Shown piece by piece: positions 23,545-35,375 of a stretch of 49,208 nt of DNA. The position numbers were made by a program, and so were the translations under genes. This DNA comes from Spirochaetia bacterium (lineage in GTDB: Bacteria; Spirochaetota; Spirochaetia; Treponematales; Breznakiellaceae). The DNA is taken from assembly GCA_025997595.1 (NCBI GenBank), contig BNUU01000011.1, positions 1-49,208 of the forward strand, given 5' to 3'. How positions within the stretch are numbered: position 1 is the stretch's first letter; each line of letters begins with the position of its first letter. Under the pieces are notes generated by a model. It saw only the letters and a list, made by a program, of their open reading frames with translations, was not told the origin of the DNA and did not search any database.

Positions 23545-24645
23545 CTAGTCAAGCTGCATGGGCATAACGATGTGGAAAAAGTCCTTTTCGGGGACCGGCA
23601 TAATGGTTATGGCCTTGGTTGATTCGGTAAAGTGGATGCTGATCTCCTCGTCGTTCATGACCTTGAAGGGCTCTTCGATATACCGGTAATTCAGAGCCAG
23701 GGAGACCTGTTCCCCATCATATTTGCAGGGAATTTCCTCATTGGCGGTCCCGATTTCGCTTTCTTCGGAACGGACCCCCATGCTCCCCGGGGTCACATCC
23801 AGGTAAACCCGGTGGGACTTCTGTTCCACCAGAATGGAAACCCGCCGCAGGGCGTCCAGCATTTCCAGACGGTTTACCGAAAGGGAAAAACTCTGACTTT
23901 CGGGGATAACCCGGCGGTAGTTGGGGAACTGCCCCTCAATCAGCACTGAGGAAAGATTATAGGAACCAAATTTGATAAAAATGGTTTTGTCGGTGACGGA
24001 CAGGGACACCAGTCCCTCATCCCCGGCCCGTTTTACAATGATGTTGAGGATCTTCGGGGGGACGATAATCCCGGCAAAATCCTTTACCTCGCTTCCCGCG
24101 GATTTACCGATATAGGCAAGCCGCCGTCCGTCGGTGGCCACCATGATGATTTTGTCCTCGGCCTTTTCAAAGTAAACGCCGTTCATAAAGTACCGGGTTT
24201 CATCATCGGAGACCGCAAAAACCGTCTGATAGACCATATCCTTGAATTCTTTAACGGGGAATTCAAAAAATTCAGCGTTGGAAACGGGAAATTCGGGGAA
24301 TTTATCGGAAGCGATGCTCTTAAGCTGGAACCGTATTTTTTTTGTAGCCGGTTTTATGGTGATTTTGGTATCATTTTGATCAAATTCCAGTTCACCTTCG
24401 GGGATGGAATTGAGAATTCCCAGGAATTTGTCACCGTATACGGTAGTTGCTCCCGGTTCCAGCACGGTGACAGGCACCCGTGTCTCAAAATTCACCTTCA
24501 TATCGGTAGCTTTGATGGAAAGCGTGTCATTTTCAGCCTCAATATAGATATTTGACAGGATGGAAATAGCATTCCTAGAGGCAATGATCTCCTGGGCAAT
24601 GGATATTTCTTTGAGCAGCACGCTCCGTTCACAGGTAAACTTCAT
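23545..24645 (-). CDS. dnaN: DNA polymerase III beta sliding clamp
   Basis: 366 residues, the usual length for three clamp domains. Recognisable blocks: MKFTCERSVLLKEISIAQE, GDKFLGILNSIPEGELEFD, NGVYFEKAEDKIIMVATDG-RRLAY in domain 2, and the C-terminal IMPVPEKDFFHIVMPMQL. GGGAG precedes the ATG at 24645. The 206-bp gap to dnaA carries the origin unwinding signals. Confidence 0.98.
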   Translation of the reverse strand: MKFTCERSVLLKEISIAQEIIASRNAISILSNIYIEAENDTLSIKATDMKVNFETRVPVTVLEPGATTVYGDKFLGILNSIPEGELEFDQNDTKITIKPATKKIRFQLKSIASDKFPEFPVSNAEFFEFPVKEFKDMVYQTVFAVSDDETRYFMNGVYFEKAEDKIIMVATDGRRLAYIGKSAGSEVKDFAGIIVPPKILNIIVKRAGDEGLVSLSVTDKTIFIKFGSYNLSSVLIEGQFPNYRRVIPESQSFSLSVNRLEMLDALRRVSILVEQKSHRVYLDVTPGSMGVRSEESEIGTANEEIPCKYDGEQVSLALNYRYIEEPFKVMNDEEISIHFTESTKAITIMPVPEKDFFHIVMPMQLD

Positions 24646-24660
24646 TTTTCAGACTCCCTT

Positions 24661-24824
24661 TCTATATCTAATATATATAAATATTAATAATAGTAATAGT
24701 AGGGGACCCTTATATGTGGAAAACCGCCTTAATTCCAAACGGGATAACGAATTAGGCAATTCACATTCGACGGATAAATTCACCGGTGTTTTCCCCATTT
24801 CCCCAAGCTCCCTGATTATACACT
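24661..24824. other. oriC: Probable oriC unwinding region (dnaA-dnaN gap)
   Basis: In order: an AT-only tract (24661-24690); six consecutive TA(G/A) triplets, TAATAATAGTAATAGTAG (24685-24702), the DnaA-trio pattern; a short GC stretch GGGACCC; and a DnaA box on the minus strand, TTTTCCACA (24723-24715). A further near-match TTATACACT lies at 24816-24824. This box, GC stretch, trio, AT-rich order is the basal unwinding system known from B. subtilis. Confidence 0.75.
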
Positions 24825-24851
24825 ATTTATACCGATTCTTTTAACACCTTT

Positions 24852-26288
24852 TCAAGACTTTGCGTTGTATTCCTTTATCATCCGTTTAAGACTTTCGATG
24901 GTTGAATCCATGGTGGGGTCCGCCCGGATGCTTTCTTCAATTTTTTGGCAGGAATGCATTACCGTGGTATGATCCCGGCCGCCAAAGGCCTGCCCCAGCT
25001 CGGTGGTGGAATATTCGGTGATCTCCCGGGCAATATACATGGCCAGCTGCCGGGCCAGGACGATTTTTGCGGTCCGTTTGGGGCCCTTAAGGTCATTGAT
25101 GGTCAGATCCTTTTCTTCGGCAATGACCCGCTGGATGGTTTCTATGGACATATTGGTCTGCCGGGGGGATGCAAACACGTCCTTGAGCTGCTGCTGGGCA
25201 ATTTCTATTGTCATGGGCCTGCCCATCAGCTTTGCATAGGCATTCAATTTGGTCAGCGCCGATTCCAGGTCCCGAATATTGGTGGATACATTCTTGCCTA
25301 TCAGTTCAATCACCTCATCAGGGACATTGGCATTCAGGGCTTCAATTTTATTTTTAAGGATAGCGCAGCGGGTTTCGTAGTTCGGGGGCTGGAGATCCAC
25401 GTTAAGGCCCCGCTCAAACCGGGACCGCAGCCGTTCTGTAATATCTTTTAATTCAGATACCGGCCGGTCGCAGGTAAAAACAATCTGTTTCTTGGCATTG
25501 TAAAGAGCGTCAAAGGTATAAAAGAGTTCCTCTTGGGTACCTATTTTCTTCTGTAAAAAGTGAATATCGTCGATTAACAGGGCGTCCACATACCGGTACT
25601 TATTTTTAAAGGCCGTCATCTTATTTTCCTGGGTAGACTGAATAAACTCATTGGTAAAGGTTTCCGCGCTGATGTAGATTATTTTGCTTTCCGAATTGGT
25701 ATGAATATAGTTGCCGATGGCCTGCATCAGATGGGTTTTGCCCAAACCGACCCCGCCGTATATGAGGACGGGGTTGTAGGTGACGCCGGGATTTTTGGCT
25801 ACCGCCAGGGCGGCGTTAGCGGCAAAATTGTTGTTCTCACCGATTACGTACTTGTCAAAGGTATAGTCCTCCCGCAGCTGGGGGTGGCGGTCTTTTTTCC
25901 TGGCCGCCCCCGCGGGAGCTGACCCGGCAGCCGCAGTCCCCGCCGCCGGAGGGGTATTTTTCCCGGAAACCGGATTTTTTTCAGAATTGTTAGGTAAGGC
26001 TTCCGGGGACTTTTGGCCATCGGCGGCCTTATCCCGGGGCACCACCTCAAATTCGATGGTCAGCTCCTTGCCGGTAAGCTCCTTGAGCTTGTTTTCGATG
26101 AGGTTTTGGTACCGCGATTTGATCTGATCCCGGTAAAAAGAGGAGGGAACCGCTGCGGTGATGCTTTTTTCCGCGGCCTTGATGTATTCCAAATTGATAA
26201 ACCAGATGGAAAATTCCTGTTCCCCCAGCTCCGTTTGGATCTGGGTCATCGTTTCCTTCCAGAATATCTCATAGTCCCATTCAGCCAT
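24852..26288 (-). CDS. dnaA: Chromosomal replication initiator DnaA
   Basis: 478 residues. Domain I (1-85) for helicase and partner contacts, an Ala/Pro/Gly-rich domain II (about 90-140), the AAA+ domain with Walker A GGVGLGKT (178-185) and Walker B ALLIDDIHFL, and domain IV with the DnaA signature LGQAFGGRDHTTVMHSCQK. AAGGAATT precedes the ATG at 26288. First gene of dnaA-dnaN-recF-dciA. Confidence 0.99.
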   Translation of the reverse strand: MAEWDYEIFWKETMTQIQTELGEQEFSIWFINLEYIKAAEKSITAAVPSSFYRDQIKSRYQNLIENKLKELTGKELTIEFEVVPRDKAADGQKSPEALPNNSEKNPVSGKNTPPAAGTAAAGSAPAGAARKKDRHPQLREDYTFDKYVIGENNNFAANAALAVAKNPGVTYNPVLIYGGVGLGKTHLMQAIGNYIHTNSESKIIYISAETFTNEFIQSTQENKMTAFKNKYRYVDALLIDDIHFLQKKIGTQEELFYTFDALYNAKKQIVFTCDRPVSELKDITERLRSRFERGLNVDLQPPNYETRCAILKNKIEALNANVPDEVIELIGKNVSTNIRDLESALTKLNAYAKLMGRPMTIEIAQQQLKDVFASPRQTNMSIETIQRVIAEEKDLTINDLKGPKRTAKIVLARQLAMYIAREITEYSTTELGQAFGGRDHTTVMHSCQKIEESIRADPTMDSTIESLKRMIKEYNAKS

Positions 26289-26324
26289 GGCTTAATTCCT
26301 TTCAACCCAAAACATATTAACATA

Positions 26325-26547
26325 TTATCCACAGGCATTTTACCTGCCGCAAAGCCAAAAAATGATAAAAACTGACCCTTTACCGGATTTTTTTACCTTA
26401 AAACATGAATAGTAAAAACAGGCTATCTTCTTATACCACAAGGAAATAAGCCCGATAAAATCACAACTTACGAACGAAACCCGCCGGATGGAATTTTCCC
26501 GCTTTCCGAAAAGCAGGTGCGCCGTTTTTATTCACAAGTTATACACA
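26325..26547 (+). other. oriC: DnaA-box cluster upstream of dnaA (second part of oriC)
   Basis: TTATCCACA at 26325-26333 (consensus), TTATTCACA at 26528-26536 and TTATACACA at 26539-26547, the last two 2 bp apart in the same direction. They lie in the 348-bp gap between the divergent dnaA and gyrB genes, which must also hold both promoters. Together with the dnaA-dnaN gap this gives an origin in two parts around dnaA. Confidence 0.75.
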
Positions 26548-26582
26548 TCTCTGAAATTTCCAACTTTTAGTCTACGATGTAA

Positions 26583-28583
<2,001 letters not shown>

Positions 28584-28641
28584 GGTATGTGCCGGGGGGA
28601 TTAGTCTATCGTGAAGATACCGATGGGATGAGGTGTTTTAG

Positions 28642-31600
28642 ATGAAAGCAGCCGATGATTTTCAGGCAACCCTACAAACCCCAATTAAAACTTATCTTGA
28701 TTTTATAACAGCTCATCCCGGTGGAGAGGAAATTCAGTACCGTACACCGCTTGAAAATTTAATCAATGCGATAAAGCTTCCCTATAGAAATTTTACGATA
28801 GTACAGGAAGACAGACATAGTGGTATTGAGGTTGATGGAACGCCTGATTTTTTTGTATACGAAGATGAGCAGACCCTTCTAAAAAGATTGGTTGGTTTTA
28901 TTGAGTGCAAAAAGCCAACATACAAGCTGGAAAAACTTATTGAAAGTGAACAAATCAAGAAATATACAAAAACTTGCGAAAACATCATAGTAACCAATTA
29001 TCATCGATTTATATTGATTCAAAAAAGTAATAAAATTTATGACATTGTTTTAACAAATAAGCTGGAGACTATCATAGCATTTGGTACCATGCTTTTTGAG
29101 TTTTATCAATATGAGTATCCATATATAATCACAAAAAAAACGCTGGCACGCACACTGGCCGCACAGAGTTTCTATTATTCAGTGGCATTACGTGAATTCA
29201 TGGCTAACCCCGATAATGCCGGGGATAGTTTCTACATAAAGTTTAATGGGCTCTTTGATGAATATCAGAAGTCCATCAATTACCATTATGAACTGCCTGA
29301 TTTTTGTGACATTTATTCACAGTCATTGGTCTATGGCCTTATGCTTGCCCGTATTGATACCGGGAAAAAGCTTGATGAACACGACCTTGAATATTTGCAT
29401 TTGATACCCGGTGATTATAAATTGCTGATAGAATTCTTGTCTCAAGGCTATGAAAGCCGAAATTTGCCTTCATCCATCAAAATAGCATTGACCAACATAG
29501 GCAAGAATATAAATCTTATTAACATTGAAGCTATTAATCATGAATTTGCCAAAGCCGATGCCGGGAAACAGAGCATAGCGGTCTATCTTTATGAAGACTT
29601 CCTAACACAATATGATAAATTGCGCGGTACTGAAAGTCGAAAAGAAGGCGGCGTTTATTATACCCCTTATCAGGCGGCAGACTTTATTGTGCGTTCAGTT
29701 AATGACATTATTAAGAATAAATTCAATTTGCCATTGGGCTATGCGGAGAAAACCGTAAAAACACTGGATTTTGCCAGCGGCACCGGGACATTTTTGCATA
29801 GCATTATGGAATTATTATTGCCCCAGGATATTGATGATTTGACCCGCCAGGCTGCGAAAGAAAAAATACTCAATGATATATATGGTTTTGAAATTAACTT
29901 TACTCCCTATATTATAGCTCACACCATTATCACCCGGTATCTGGCAAACAATAACATATCCTTTCAAAACAATGAGCGGTTGGCCGTATATTTAACCAAT
30001 ACCCTTGACATAACCCGTCATTCAATAAGTGCATTGCTGCCCCGCTTAAAACAGGAGCAGGAAAAATCAATGTTAATAAAGGGCGAAGAGGAAATATTAG
30101 CCATTGTAGGTAATCCTCCTTATTTTGGAGGGAGAAGCAAAGCCAATAGCGATATTATTGACGGCAAAGTTGCGGATTACAAGAAAAATCTGGTTGGAGA
30201 AACTAACTTACAGCCATTGGACGACCTCTATATAAAGTTTATCCGTTTTGCGGAATGGAAAATTGAAAAAAGCGGCGAAGGGGTAATAGGCATTGTTACC
30301 AGTAATAGTTTTCTTGGCGGCCTTATTCACCGGCAAATGCGAAAATGCCTCTTTGAAACCTTTGATGAGATTTATATCATTAATTTACATGGCAGCTCTC
30401 AAAAAAAAGAGGGCGATAAAAACATTTTTGACATAATGATTGGTGTTTGTCTGATATTTTTTATTAAGTATAAGGTATCGGCTAAAAACAAAACAGTAAA
30501 ATATTTTTCCACCTTGGAAAACAATCTTATATCCCGCCAGCAGAAATTTGATTTTCTTGACAAGGCTTCTTTTTCAGACATTTCATGGGTTGAATTAAAA
30601 CCGGCTGAAACAAAGAATTATTGGTTTGCAAAAAAAGATTTAACGGAAAGTACTACATATTATAAATTTACCAAAATAACTGATATTTTCAGTAAATATG
30701 TTAGTGGGATACAAAGCCGTAAAGATGCATTCTGCATCAAATATACCCGTGTAGAACTCGACAAGTTAAAGGAAGAACTGGCAAATAACACTATACAAAC
30801 AATACGGGACAAATATGCTCTAACCGATGGGCGTGATTGGTCATTAGCGAGCGCAATGGAAGATATAAAAACATCCTATAATCCGATCACTTTATGTTAC
30901 CGTCCATTTGATTATAGGTGGACTTCCTTGAGTAAATTATCCCATCGGTTTTTAGGCTATTCTTTTTATGAAGTAATGCAACATTTTGATAAAAAGGATA
31001 ATATTGGCATAACTTTTGTTAGACAGTTCAGCGATGCCAAACCATATACAAATGCTTTAGTTTCACAATATCCTATTGAAATGCGTACAAATTATTCATT
31101 TCAAGGTAATGCTTTTATTGCCCCTCTATACGAATATGGTGAAAATCTTGACGGGGAACATCCGGGAGAAATGTCAAAAGTCCCCAATTTCACTCGATCT
31201 TTTAGAGAAAAATATCTTTCCGGTCTTGCTTGGCAGCCATCACCCGAGGAAATCCTTGCCTATATTTATGCGGTATTACATTCCAATGTTTACCGAAAAA
31301 AGTATTTTGAATTTCTTAAAACGGATTATCCTGCCGTTCCTATGACGAAAGACAAGACAATTTTTTACCAATACGCCAGTTTGGGGCAAAACCTCATTGA
31401 TTTACATCTGCTTAAAAATCTTCCGGATGATAAATCTATCAGGGTCTCTCTTGGGGAATCAAAGGGTTCCTTCATCATTGATAAAATGACCGTGGCCAAT
31501 AATAATATCCATCTTGCTGTTTTTGCGGCAAATAAATCCTCTCAAGGCGGTCAAATAACCTTTAGCGGAGTCACCGCAGAAATATTTGATTTTGAGATTG

Positions 31601-31770
31601 GTTCCCGTAAGCCTATTGATTTATGGATTAAGAACCGTATCAAAGATAAAGTCACCCTCGGCCTTGAAGATTTACAACACATTAAGAATATGATACTTGC
31701 AATAAAGCAAACAATCGTTGTTATGGGAAAAATTGAGCAATTAGGCGAAGAATACCTAAAAGGGATATAG
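28642..31770 (+). CDS. Single-chain restriction-methyltransferase (type IIG / ISP-like)
   Basis: 1042 residues. An N-terminal PD-(D/E)xK nuclease (VDGTPDFFVYEDE, Asp69; GFIECKKP, Glu88-x-Lys90), a helical connector, then an N6-adenine methyltransferase with motif I DFASGTGTF (376-384) and catalytic NPPY (491-494). The long C-terminal part (VSGIQSRKDAFCIKYTR, LTLCYRPFDYRW-like ITLCYRPFDYRWTSLSK) is the target-recognition region of type ISP/IIG enzymes. One protein thus methylates and cuts. GAGGTG lies 9 nt before the ATG. More AT-rich than gyrB just upstream, consistent with horizontal arrival. Confidence 0.9.
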   Translation: MKAADDFQATLQTPIKTYLDFITAHPGGEEIQYRTPLENLINAIKLPYRNFTIVQEDRHSGIEVDGTPDFFVYEDEQTLLKRLVGFIECKKPTYKLEKLIESEQIKKYTKTCENIIVTNYHRFILIQKSNKIYDIVLTNKLETIIAFGTMLFEFYQYEYPYIITKKTLARTLAAQSFYYSVALREFMANPDNAGDSFYIKFNGLFDEYQKSINYHYELPDFCDIYSQSLVYGLMLARIDTGKKLDEHDLEYLHLIPGDYKLLIEFLSQGYESRNLPSSIKIALTNIGKNINLINIEAINHEFAKADAGKQSIAVYLYEDFLTQYDKLRGTESRKEGGVYYTPYQAADFIVRSVNDIIKNKFNLPLGYAEKTVKTLDFASGTGTFLHSIMELLLPQDIDDLTRQAAKEKILNDIYGFEINFTPYIIAHTIITRYLANNNISFQNNERLAVYLTNTLDITRHSISALLPRLKQEQEKSMLIKGEEEILAIVGNPPYFGGRSKANSDIIDGKVADYKKNLVGETNLQPLDDLYIKFIRFAEWKIEKSGEGVIGIVTSNSFLGGLIHRQMRKCLFETFDEIYIINLHGSSQKKEGDKNIFDIMIGVCLIFFIKYKVSAKNKTVKYFSTLENNLISRQQKFDFLDKASFSDISWVELKPAETKNYWFAKKDLTESTTYYKFTKITDIFSKYVSGIQSRKDAFCIKYTRVELDKLKEELANNTIQTIRDKYALTDGRDWSLASAMEDIKTSYNPITLCYRPFDYRWTSLSKLSHRFLGYSFYEVMQHFDKKDNIGITFVRQFSDAKPYTNALVSQYPIEMRTNYSFQGNAFIAPLYEYGENLDGEHPGEMSKVPNFTRSFREKYLSGLAWQPSPEEILAYIYAVLHSNVYRKKYFEFLKTDYPAVPMTKDKTIFYQYASLGQNLIDLHLLKNLPDDKSIRVSLGESKGSFIIDKMTVANNNIHLAVFAANKSSQGGQITFSGVTAEIFDFEIGSRKPIDLWIKNRIKDKVTLGLEDLQHIKNMILAIKQTIVVMGKIEQLGEEYLKGI

Positions 31771-31780
31771 GTTTAACTAA

Positions 31781-32926
31781 ATGGCAAATCTTACACAAGC
31801 TGATATTGATCGGCATAAGAAGGAAGAAGAAAAGCGTAAATTTATACTCAATACCAAAAAACATGGAGATATTCAATTTGATACTTTTATAGTATGGCGC
31901 ATAGAATTAGTTTTAGAAAGAGAAAAAGACATTGAAAGCATACCATCAAAATTATTCTGTCTTAATGTTGCTAAATATTTCTTGCTTGATTTTTGCGGTT
32001 TAAAAATCAATAAAGACTATTATAAAAAAATTAAGAATATATCTGAAATAAAATTAATCTTAAATTACAAAGAAACGCAAAATTTCGCAGAATTGCTCAT
32101 AAAAAACAATATTGATGATATTGAACCGGGTGATATAGAAGATAAACATGATATAAAGAATGATTTTGATATAATCAAACAATACTTTATTAATGAAAGA
32201 GATCGTTATGATAATTTAATTAAAAGCATGACAGGATTTCTAAATGTAAATCTTACACCTAAGGTATTTTCAAATCTTGACACAATATCAAAATTGGCTA
32301 ACATTAATTCTGTTTCTATGCGCTCAGGACTTGACGCAATATCAAGAACTAAATTTGATTATGTTCCTATGCATGCGGGGTTTGATGCAATATCAAGAAT
32401 CCATGACCTTAAGCCTTTGCCCATACCCAAGATAGAACCTGTAAAAATACCTGAAATCCATGATAATAAATTAGGTGCTCTTATGGATATAAAAGAAACT
32501 ATTTATTCTTTTATTGAAAAATATGAAAAAAATGTAGAACTTAATAATGAAATAATAAAATTATCGAATGGAATTTTACAAGATGTAAATCAAAATATTA
32601 AGTCACAGATAGATAGTGCTGAGAAAAACAGTAAAGAGGCAAAATGGCACAGTAATATAGCATTGGCAATTTCATTAATCGCTTTACTTGCCTCTTTGAT
32701 TTTTGGAGTTATTCAAACAAATTTAACACATAAATCAAATGTTCAAATAGAAACCTTGAATACTAGTATTCAAACTCTTAATCATTCAATAATTACTAAT
32801 AATGATTTTTTTCAAAACATTGGTGAAAATTTGAATCATACAAATGAGTTTTTGAAATCTTTACCGGAAGAAATTAAAAGAGATCTGCAAGCCGGGAATG
32901 TGAGTGTACCAGGTACTTCTAATTAA
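31781..32926 (+). CDS. Unknown membrane-anchored coiled-coil protein in the defence island
   Basis: 381 residues, not recognised. N-terminal ~130 residues charged and helical; a degenerate internal repeat (MRSGLDAISRTKFDYV and MHAGFDAISRIHDLKP, about 186-218); a Pro/Ile-rich linker (PIPKIEPVKIPEIHD); a coiled coil; one TM segment near 290-310 (IALAISLIALLASLIFGVI); then a second coiled coil (IETLNTSIQTLNHSIIT). It starts 10 nt after the restriction-methyltransferase without a clear ribosome-binding site, so it is cotranscribed. It could be an effector or sensor of the system; this is inference from position only. Confidence 0.65.
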   Translation: MANLTQADIDRHKKEEEKRKFILNTKKHGDIQFDTFIVWRIELVLEREKDIESIPSKLFCLNVAKYFLLDFCGLKINKDYYKKIKNISEIKLILNYKETQNFAELLIKNNIDDIEPGDIEDKHDIKNDFDIIKQYFINERDRYDNLIKSMTGFLNVNLTPKVFSNLDTISKLANINSVSMRSGLDAISRTKFDYVPMHAGFDAISRIHDLKPLPIPKIEPVKIPEIHDNKLGALMDIKETIYSFIEKYEKNVELNNEIIKLSNGILQDVNQNIKSQIDSAEKNSKEAKWHSNIALAISLIALLASLIFGVIQTNLTHKSNVQIETLNTSIQTLNHSIITNNDFFQNIGENLNHTNEFLKSLPEEIKRDLQAGNVSVPGTSN

Positions 32927-32946
32927 ACATAAAGGTGTGTAATAAT

Positions 32947-33975
32947 ATGGCCAAGAAGAAAGAACCTCCCATGCTACCGATAGATTCTCTTTACAACGAA
33001 ATTTCTACCCTCATAGAAAAGAGCAAGCAGAAAGCTATTTCTCAGGCAAAAAGCGCCGTTACCCTGCTTTTCTGGCAAGTAGGAACCCGGATAAATAAGG
33101 AAATATTGCATCAAAAAAGGGCAGATTATGGGAAACAAATAGTCTCGACATTATCCGTTAAATTGTCAGAGAAATATGGCAGAAATTTTGAATTGCGGAA
33201 CCTCCGCCGGATGCTGCAGTTTGCGGAACAATTCCCGGACAAAAAGATTGTGTCGACGCTGTCGACACAATTGAGCTGGTCCCATTTTATAGAACTTCTC
33301 CCGCTTCAAACATCGGACGCAAAATTATTTTATGCTCAGGAAGCGGTCAATCAGGGATTTGGCATACGGGAATTGCGAAAGCATATTGAACAAAAAAACT
33401 ATGAAAGAACCCAGATTGCCAATACAAAGCTCACAAAAAATTCGAAAATCCCGCTCAATACCTTCAAAGATCCCTATATACTTGATTTTTTCGACCTAAA
33501 AACCGCCTATCTTGAAAAAGATGTAGAAGATGCAATCCTCCGCGATCTTGAAAGTTTTATCCTTGAACTCGGGAAGGGCTTCACTTTTGTAGAACGCCAG
33601 AAACGAATGATAATTGACGGGGAAGATTTCCATCTGGATTTATTGTTCTACCATAGAAAATTAAAGCGGCTTGTCGCTATTGAACTTAAACTGGGAAAAT
33701 TCAAGGCTGACTATCAGGGACAAATGAAACTCTATCTCAAATGGCTTAACCGCTATGAGCGGCAGAGCGACGAAAATGAACCCATCGGCCTTATTCTCTG
33801 TGCCGGTGACAGCCGTGAGCAGATAGAACTGCTTGAAATGGACAAAGACGGTATCATGGTTGCCGAATATTGGACGGATTTACCGCCCAAAAAAGAGTTG
33901 GAAGAAAAAGTCCATGCCCTTTTAATCGAGGCCAGGGAACGCATTGAAAGCAGGAAATTATTATCCGATACTTAA
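32947..33975 (+). CDS. DUF1016 (YhcG-type) PDDEXK nuclease-domain protein
   Basis: 342 residues. N-terminal DUF1016 helical domain (AVTLLFWQVGTRINKEILH, LSWSHFIELLPL) and a C-terminal PD-(D/E)xK domain (DGEDFHLDLLFYHRKLKRL, VAIELKLGKFKADYQGQM): Asp, then Glu-x-Lys. These proteins occur widely beside restriction-modification genes. ATG 32947 has AAAGGTG about 10 nt upstream; the GTG at 32935 would lie in that site. Last plus-strand gene of the island. Confidence 0.88.
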   Translation: MAKKKEPPMLPIDSLYNEISTLIEKSKQKAISQAKSAVTLLFWQVGTRINKEILHQKRADYGKQIVSTLSVKLSEKYGRNFELRNLRRMLQFAEQFPDKKIVSTLSTQLSWSHFIELLPLQTSDAKLFYAQEAVNQGFGIRELRKHIEQKNYERTQIANTKLTKNSKIPLNTFKDPYILDFFDLKTAYLEKDVEDAILRDLESFILELGKGFTFVERQKRMIIDGEDFHLDLLFYHRKLKRLVAIELKLGKFKADYQGQMKLYLKWLNRYERQSDENEPIGLILCAGDSREQIELLEMDKDGIMVAEYWTDLPPKKELEEKVHALLIEARERIESRKLLSDT

Positions 33976-33983
33976 GGAGCAGT

Positions 33984-35222
33984 TTATTGTGAAGATCCCG
34001 AGGAAACCAGCCACCGCAGCGCATTCACCGTAATAATCCCCCGATCATTGCCGCCAAATACCTGATCCATGGTGATAATGTACTTCCCGTAGTTGTCCCT
34101 GATTTTTTCCAGGGGACGCAGTTCCCGCTCACGGGCCGCATCATCCAGGACCGAAAGGGCAACCTGGTAGTATTCAGGTGTTCCCGCCTTAAAGGCGATA
34201 AAATCAATTTCCAGGTCCCCCAGCCTTCCCACGTGGACCTTGTAGCCCCGGCGCCGCAGTTCCAGATACACGATGTTTTCCAGAATCACCCCGTAGTCTT
34301 TCATCTTGTCACCCAGCAGGTAGTACCGCATCCCGATGTCGGCCACGTAGTATTTGTCATTGGCCTTGAGGTACTCCCGGCCGTTCACATCCAGGCGGCT
34401 TACCTTATGGATGATAAAACTGTCTTCCAGGGCGGAAAGATAATTTTCCACGGTCTGCACCCCAATGTTAAATCCGAAGGATTTCATGGTGTCCGAGATT
34501 TTTTTGGTAGAAGTGATAAAACCGATATTGCTGAAAATAAACTTCATGAGCCGTTCCAGGGCGGCCACGGCGCTGATCTGTTTCCGCTGCACCACGTCCT
34601 TTAAAACGATGGTGTCGATAATGGCGGCCAGGTATTGATGGACTTTTTCGATGTCATTATCCAGCTCCAGGGTATAGGGAAAGGAACTGTACCGCAGATA
34701 CTGATCGTATAATTTGAGGGTTCCTTCGGGGATGCTTGAGGAGCCTGCGGTGGGGGCTGTTATTGCGGCGCAATATTCACTGAACGAGAGGGGGGTCATT
34801 TCAATGGCCACATACCTGCCGGCAAGGAGGGTCGCCAGTTCGCCGGACAAAAAATAGGCGTTGGAACCGGTGATGTACAGGTCGATGTTTTCCCGCAGCC
34901 GCAGGCTGTTTGCGGCCTTTTCAAAATCCTTAACCAGCTGGATCTCATCAAGGAAGATGTAGTTCATCCCGCCGGGGGCAAGGCGGCTCAAGACATGCTC
35001 ATGCAGGACCTTATAATCCGTAAGCTCCGCATTGTTAAAATCCTCAAAGTTGATAAACTGAATCCGGCTATCTTCCACGCCGGTGGACCGTAAATAATCG
35101 GCATAAAGTTTTAACAGGGTGGATTTCCCGCACCGCCGTATGCCTACGACCACCTTTATCAGGTCCTTGTCCTTAAAACCGATGAGTCTTTTGAGGTATT
35201 CCGGTCTTTGTACATCTATCAT
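33984..35222 (-). CDS. AAA ATPase with DUF4143 domain
   Basis: 412 residues. Walker A GIRRCGKST (27-35), Walker B MNYIFLDEIQLV, sensor-like LYITGSNAYFLSGELATLL, then a C-terminal DUF4143 domain (NYLSALEDSFIIHKVSRLD, ... VHVGRLGDLEIDFIAF-type nuclease-like end). This family is widespread; its substrate is unknown and it is often found in mobile or defence loci. Convergent with the DUF1016 gene, 8 bp apart. ATG 7 nt after the -10 box, no Shine-Dalgarno sequence. Confidence 0.9.
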   Translation of the reverse strand: MIDVQRPEYLKRLIGFKDKDLIKVVVGIRRCGKSTLLKLYADYLRSTGVEDSRIQFINFEDFNNAELTDYKVLHEHVLSRLAPGGMNYIFLDEIQLVKDFEKAANSLRLRENIDLYITGSNAYFLSGELATLLAGRYVAIEMTPLSFSEYCAAITAPTAGSSSIPEGTLKLYDQYLRYSSFPYTLELDNDIEKVHQYLAAIIDTIVLKDVVQRKQISAVAALERLMKFIFSNIGFITSTKKISDTMKSFGFNIGVQTVENYLSALEDSFIIHKVSRLDVNGREYLKANDKYYVADIGMRYYLLGDKMKDYGVILENIVYLELRRRGYKVHVGRLGDLEIDFIAFKAGTPEYYQVALSVLDDAARERELRPLEKIRDNYGKYIITMDQVFGGNDRGIITVNALRWLVSSGSSQ

Positions 35223-35229
35223 AATTTAA

Positions 35230-35258
35230 AGTATATATTAAATTTTCCACAAAATCAA
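35230..35258 (-). promoter_or_regulatory. Promoter of the DUF4143 ATPase gene
   Basis: Minus-strand TTGATT (35258-35253), 17 bp, TATACT (35235-35230), 7 nt before the ATG at 35222. Confidence 0.7.
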
Positions 35259-35375
35259 CATAAATTTAACATGCACATTAAATTTTTACTCCCGCCATAG
35301 GATCATGTTGTTTCTGAAGTTTGACATAGAGCCAGTCTCGACTATTTTTCAAAAAAAGTATAGAATAAGGACATT

